A stretch of 64,000 nt of DNA, from the NCBI GenBank assembly GCA_002719425.1, contig PBHA01000004.1:90981-154980 (forward strand), written 5' to 3'. The first letter of the stretch is position 1, and each line of letters starts with the position of its first letter. Made by a program: the position numbers and the translations under genes. The stretch is from Chloroflexota bacterium. Lineage in GTDB: Bacteria > Chloroflexota > Dehalococcoidia > UBA1151 > TMED-70. This document shows, piece after piece, positions 61,964 through 64,000 of the stretch. The notes under the pieces are model-generated. The model was not told the origin of the DNA. It saw only the letters and a program-made list of their open reading frames with translations, and did no database searches.

Positions 61964-63208
61964 ATGAACAAATACTCATCCAAACAAAAAAATATATTTA
62001 TATTAGCAATATTTTCAGTAGTTTTTTTTATTTTAGGCTATTTGATAAGTTTTATTTTTTCAGACACTGAAAACTCAGTTAATGAAATTGTTTATGAAAA
62101 AATATCTAGACCACAAGCAGTTCCAGAAAATCTAGAAACTTTATGGGAAGCCTATAATTTCATTAATGACGAATATTATGATAGTAGCAAAATTGATGAT
62201 GTAAAAATGAATGATGAAACAATTAAGTCTCTTATAAAGACATTAGATGATAAGCATTCAACATATGTCTCTCCAGAAAAATGGCAAATTACAAGTACCG
62301 ACTTAACGGGATCATATCAAGGAATAGGTGCTTATGTAGATATGGCTAATGATCAGTCTTCAGTGGTAATAGTATCTCCAATTTCAGGTGGTCCAGCTGA
62401 GAAAGTTGGGATAAAAGGAGGAGATAAAATTCTTGAAGTTGATGGAGTAAGTATTATTGGAATGTCTCTAAATGAAGCAATTAATTTAATTAGAGGCCCT
62501 GAAGGAAGCTCGGTAACTTTAAAAATAGAAAGGTTGGGTGAGATAGAGCCTTTTGAAATTACAGTAATAAGAGAAAAAATAAAGCAATCTAGTGTACAGA
62601 AAGATTTAGTAACAGATACAGATTATGCAAAAATCAGAATTAATCAATATACAGAAAATACCCCTACTGAGCTTATTGCAGCTTTAGATGAAGCTATAAA
62701 TCAAGATAGTGTAACTGGTATTATTTTAGACATTAGAAATAATCCTGGAGGATTACTTGGTTCAGCTGTAAATGCCACTGCACTATTCCTTAATGAAGAA
62801 TTGATCACATATGAAATAGATGCAAGAGGCAAAAAGACTCTATGGAAGGCTGGAGAAAATGTTGGAAAATATTCTAAAATTCCTCTTGTTACATTAGTTA
62901 ATGGTAGCTCAGCAAGTGGTTCAGAAGTTATGGCAGGAGCTTTGCAAGATTATGGAAGAAGCGTAATAATTGGAGAAAAAACATACGGTAAAGGAAGTGT
63001 AAGTTTAGTCAGAAATTTGTCAAATGGAGGAGGTATGTTTTTGACCAATGCCCATTGGTTTACTCCTAATGGAAGAGAAATTCACGATGTTGGAATAGAA
63101 CCTGATGTAGTAATAGAATTACCAGAATCATCCTCAAAATCATCAGAATTTTATGACACACAAATTGAAGCTGCTATTACTCAGTTGAATTTTGAAATAA
63201 AAAACTAG
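61964..63208 (+). CDS. Carboxy-terminal processing peptidase (S41 family, CtpA-like)
   Basis: 414 residues: N-terminal membrane anchor (IFILAIFSVVFFILGYLISF, about 10-30), a PDZ domain (VVIVSPISGGPAEKVGIKGG then LIRGPEGSSVTLKIERLG, about 130-200) and the S41 protease domain with DIRNNPGGLLGSAVNATALF, catalytic Ser in LVNGSSASGSEVMAGAL and Lys in IIGEKTYGKGSV. It cuts extracytoplasmic proteins near their C-termini. The companion smpB follows after 4 nt. Confidence 0.92.
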   Translation: MNKYSSKQKNIFILAIFSVVFFILGYLISFIFSDTENSVNEIVYEKISRPQAVPENLETLWEAYNFINDEYYDSSKIDDVKMNDETIKSLIKTLDDKHSTYVSPEKWQITSTDLTGSYQGIGAYVDMANDQSSVVIVSPISGGPAEKVGIKGGDKILEVDGVSIIGMSLNEAINLIRGPEGSSVTLKIERLGEIEPFEITVIREKIKQSSVQKDLVTDTDYAKIRINQYTENTPTELIAALDEAINQDSVTGIILDIRNNPGGLLGSAVNATALFLNEELITYEIDARGKKTLWKAGENVGKYSKIPLVTLVNGSSASGSEVMAGALQDYGRSVIIGEKTYGKGSVSLVRNLSNGGGMFLTNAHWFTPNGREIHDVGIEPDVVIELPESSSKSSEFYDTQIEAAITQLNFEIKN

Positions 63209-63212
63209 AAAA

Positions 63213-63662
63213 ATGTCACTAGCAAGAAACAGAAAAGCCTATTACGACTATGAAATACTAGACAAATTTGAGGCAGGTATAGTACTAAATGGAGCCGAAA
63301 TAAAGTCTATAAGGAATAGTAATTTATCTATTGCTGAATCAAGAGTTATTGTTAATAAAGGAGAGGCTTGGCTTGTTGGATGCCATGTTGCTGAGTATAA
63401 ATTTGATTCATCCCCTGAAACTTATGATCCTATTCGAGATAGAAAATTATTGTTGCATAAAAAAGAAATTGATAAATTAGGTGGAGCAAAAACTCAGAAG
63501 GGTCTTACTATAATTCCATTATCTATTTATTTGAAAAGAAATTACATTAAAGTAGAAATAGCTTTAGCTAGAGGTAAAAAGAAATTTGATAAAAGAGCTT
63601 CTATTAAAGAGAAAGACTCTAATAGATCCATAAGTAGAATTTTGAAAACTAAAAATAAATAA
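63213..63662 (+). CDS. smpB: SsrA-binding protein SmpB
   Basis: 149 residues. RNRKAYYDYEILDKFEAGIV, LNGAEIKSIRNSNLSIAESR, EAWLVGCHVAEYKFDSSPET, RDRKLLLHKKEIDKL, KTQKGLTIIPLSIYLKR and the basic C-terminal tail (KKFDKRASIKEKDSNRSISR) are typical. It carries tmRNA to stalled ribosomes; the ssrA gene follows 18 bases after the stop. Confidence 0.97.
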   Translation: MSLARNRKAYYDYEILDKFEAGIVLNGAEIKSIRNSNLSIAESRVIVNKGEAWLVGCHVAEYKFDSSPETYDPIRDRKLLLHKKEIDKLGGAKTQKGLTIIPLSIYLKRNYIKVEIALARGKKKFDKRASIKEKDSNRSISRILKTKNK

Positions 63663-63670
63663 GTTAAAAT
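63642..63670 (+). promoter_or_regulatory. Predicted promoter of ssrA
   Basis: TTGAAA (-35, 63642-63647), 17-base spacer, TAAAAT (-10, 63665-63670), the -35 lying inside the 3' end of smpB. The mature tmRNA 5' end is 11 bases after the -10, an ideal distance. Confidence 0.65.
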
Positions 63671-63680
63671 TGATAGTAAT

Positions 63681-64000
63681 GGGGACGAGTGGGTTCGACA
63701 GGGAATGGATTTCTAAGTTGCAGGTCGTGTTGCCATACCACGTATGAAATGGCAAAATAACGATTGGCGAACGAAATAACGCTCTCGCTACTGCTTAAAT
63801 AAGCTAGCGACGTTCTTTTGTATCTTTGCTTAGGGTGATACAAAAGAGCGACGAATTACCTAGGCTGAGCAACTTCATTGCTAGAGTGATTTTGCAAACA
63901 TTTTTCTAGATAAGCATACATTGATGGTTTGTCGATTGCGCCTTTGTTGACGAAAATTGAGATATCGACTAAGCCTGTAGAAGCTTAGAAGGAAAATTTC
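63681..64000 (+). ncRNA. ssrA: Transfer-messenger RNA (3' end beyond window)
   Basis: 5' part begins GGGGACGAGTGGGTTCGACA, the standard tmRNA start with T-arm-like segment. The likely tag frame runs 63751-63798: GKITIGERNNALATA then TAA; the ending A-L-A-T-A is close to the usual A-L-A-A degron, and the resume codon is GGC. After the stop come the hairpins of the pseudoknot region, including a 10-bp stem CTTTTGTATC/GATACAAAAG. The window stops at 320 nt, before the tRNA-like 3' acceptor end and CCA; a few dozen bases are missing. One-piece tmRNA, not permuted. Confidence 0.95.

Noticed and set aside
1..64000. CRISPR arrays, insertion sequences, toxin-antitoxin or restriction systems
   Set aside because: No regularly spaced repeats, transposases, Cas, toxin-type or methylase genes were seen.

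Overview
The window is 64 kb of very A+T-rich (roughly 30% G+C by eye), densely packed bacterial chromosome holding about 66 protein genes, two tRNAs, a tmRNA and one apparently unannotated structured small RNA. There are no transposases, phage genes, CRISPR arrays or rRNA. The gene set (NIPSNAP and DUF4242 proteins, a cytidylate-kinase-like protein, many HpcH aldolases, aldo/keto reductases, Ldh-type and MocA dehydrogenases, LL-DAP aminotransferase, no visible outer-membrane or murein-specific genes) suggests a streamlined marine heterotroph. A low-G+C marine Chloroflexota (Dehalococcoidia/SAR202-like) is my best guess, but this is inference from gene content, not proof.

Layout. 0-14 kb: the 3' end of a YyaL-type gene, trmL, small redox enzymes, aroQ, an AraD1/FAH protein, three transporters, an orphan winged-helix-like protein, then a leftward block uvrC - small membrane protein - cytidylate-kinase-like - xerD, and rightward lgt. 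14-22 kb: recJ and fabF leftward, mtaB, an MBL-fold protein with altered ligands, leucyl aminopeptidase, an RraA-like protein, tRNA-His and tRNA-Arg, and apt. 22-26 kb: one 1103-residue RecB-nuclease/RNase-H/SF1-helicase fusion and a LysE exporter. 26-40 kb: a patchwork of organic-acid and sugar-acid metabolism (PLP aminotransferase, two aldo/keto reductases, 2-hydroxyacid dehydrogenase, two HpcH-type aldolases, CoA transferase plus enoyl-CoA hydratase, GlpD, MocA-type and Ldh-type dehydrogenases). 40-45 kb: a his operon (hisZ, long-form hisG, hisD, hisC, hisB). 45-53 kb: a leftward purine operon (guaA, purD, HAD phosphatase, purB, purC, ... purS) with a DUF3105-DsbB-TlpA thiol module between purC and purS. 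53-60 kb: a rightward run tsaC, degenerate polyprenyl-synthetase-like gene, pgk, tpiA, miaA, dapF, dapL, hflX. 60-64 kb: two small orphan genes leftward, then a CtpA protease, smpB and ssrA (cut by the window end).

Architecture. Eleven of twelve convergent gene pairs overlap at their stop codons or lie 0-1 nt apart, so there is no room for terminators between them. TTG is the second commonest start codon (about 13 genes) and trmL has no ATG, GTG or TTG start at all. Against this compact background the few gaps stand out: 36.4-36.77 kb holds a promoter plus a roughly 185-nt hairpin-rich RNA on the minus strand whose 3' end is repeated at 25.74 kb.

The most unusual observations are: a diaminopimelate epimerase homologue in which both catalytic cysteines are serine, directly upstream of LL-DAP aminotransferase; the structured RNA and its repeat; a polyprenyl-synthetase homologue without either aspartate-rich motif; and hisZ next to a long-form hisG.
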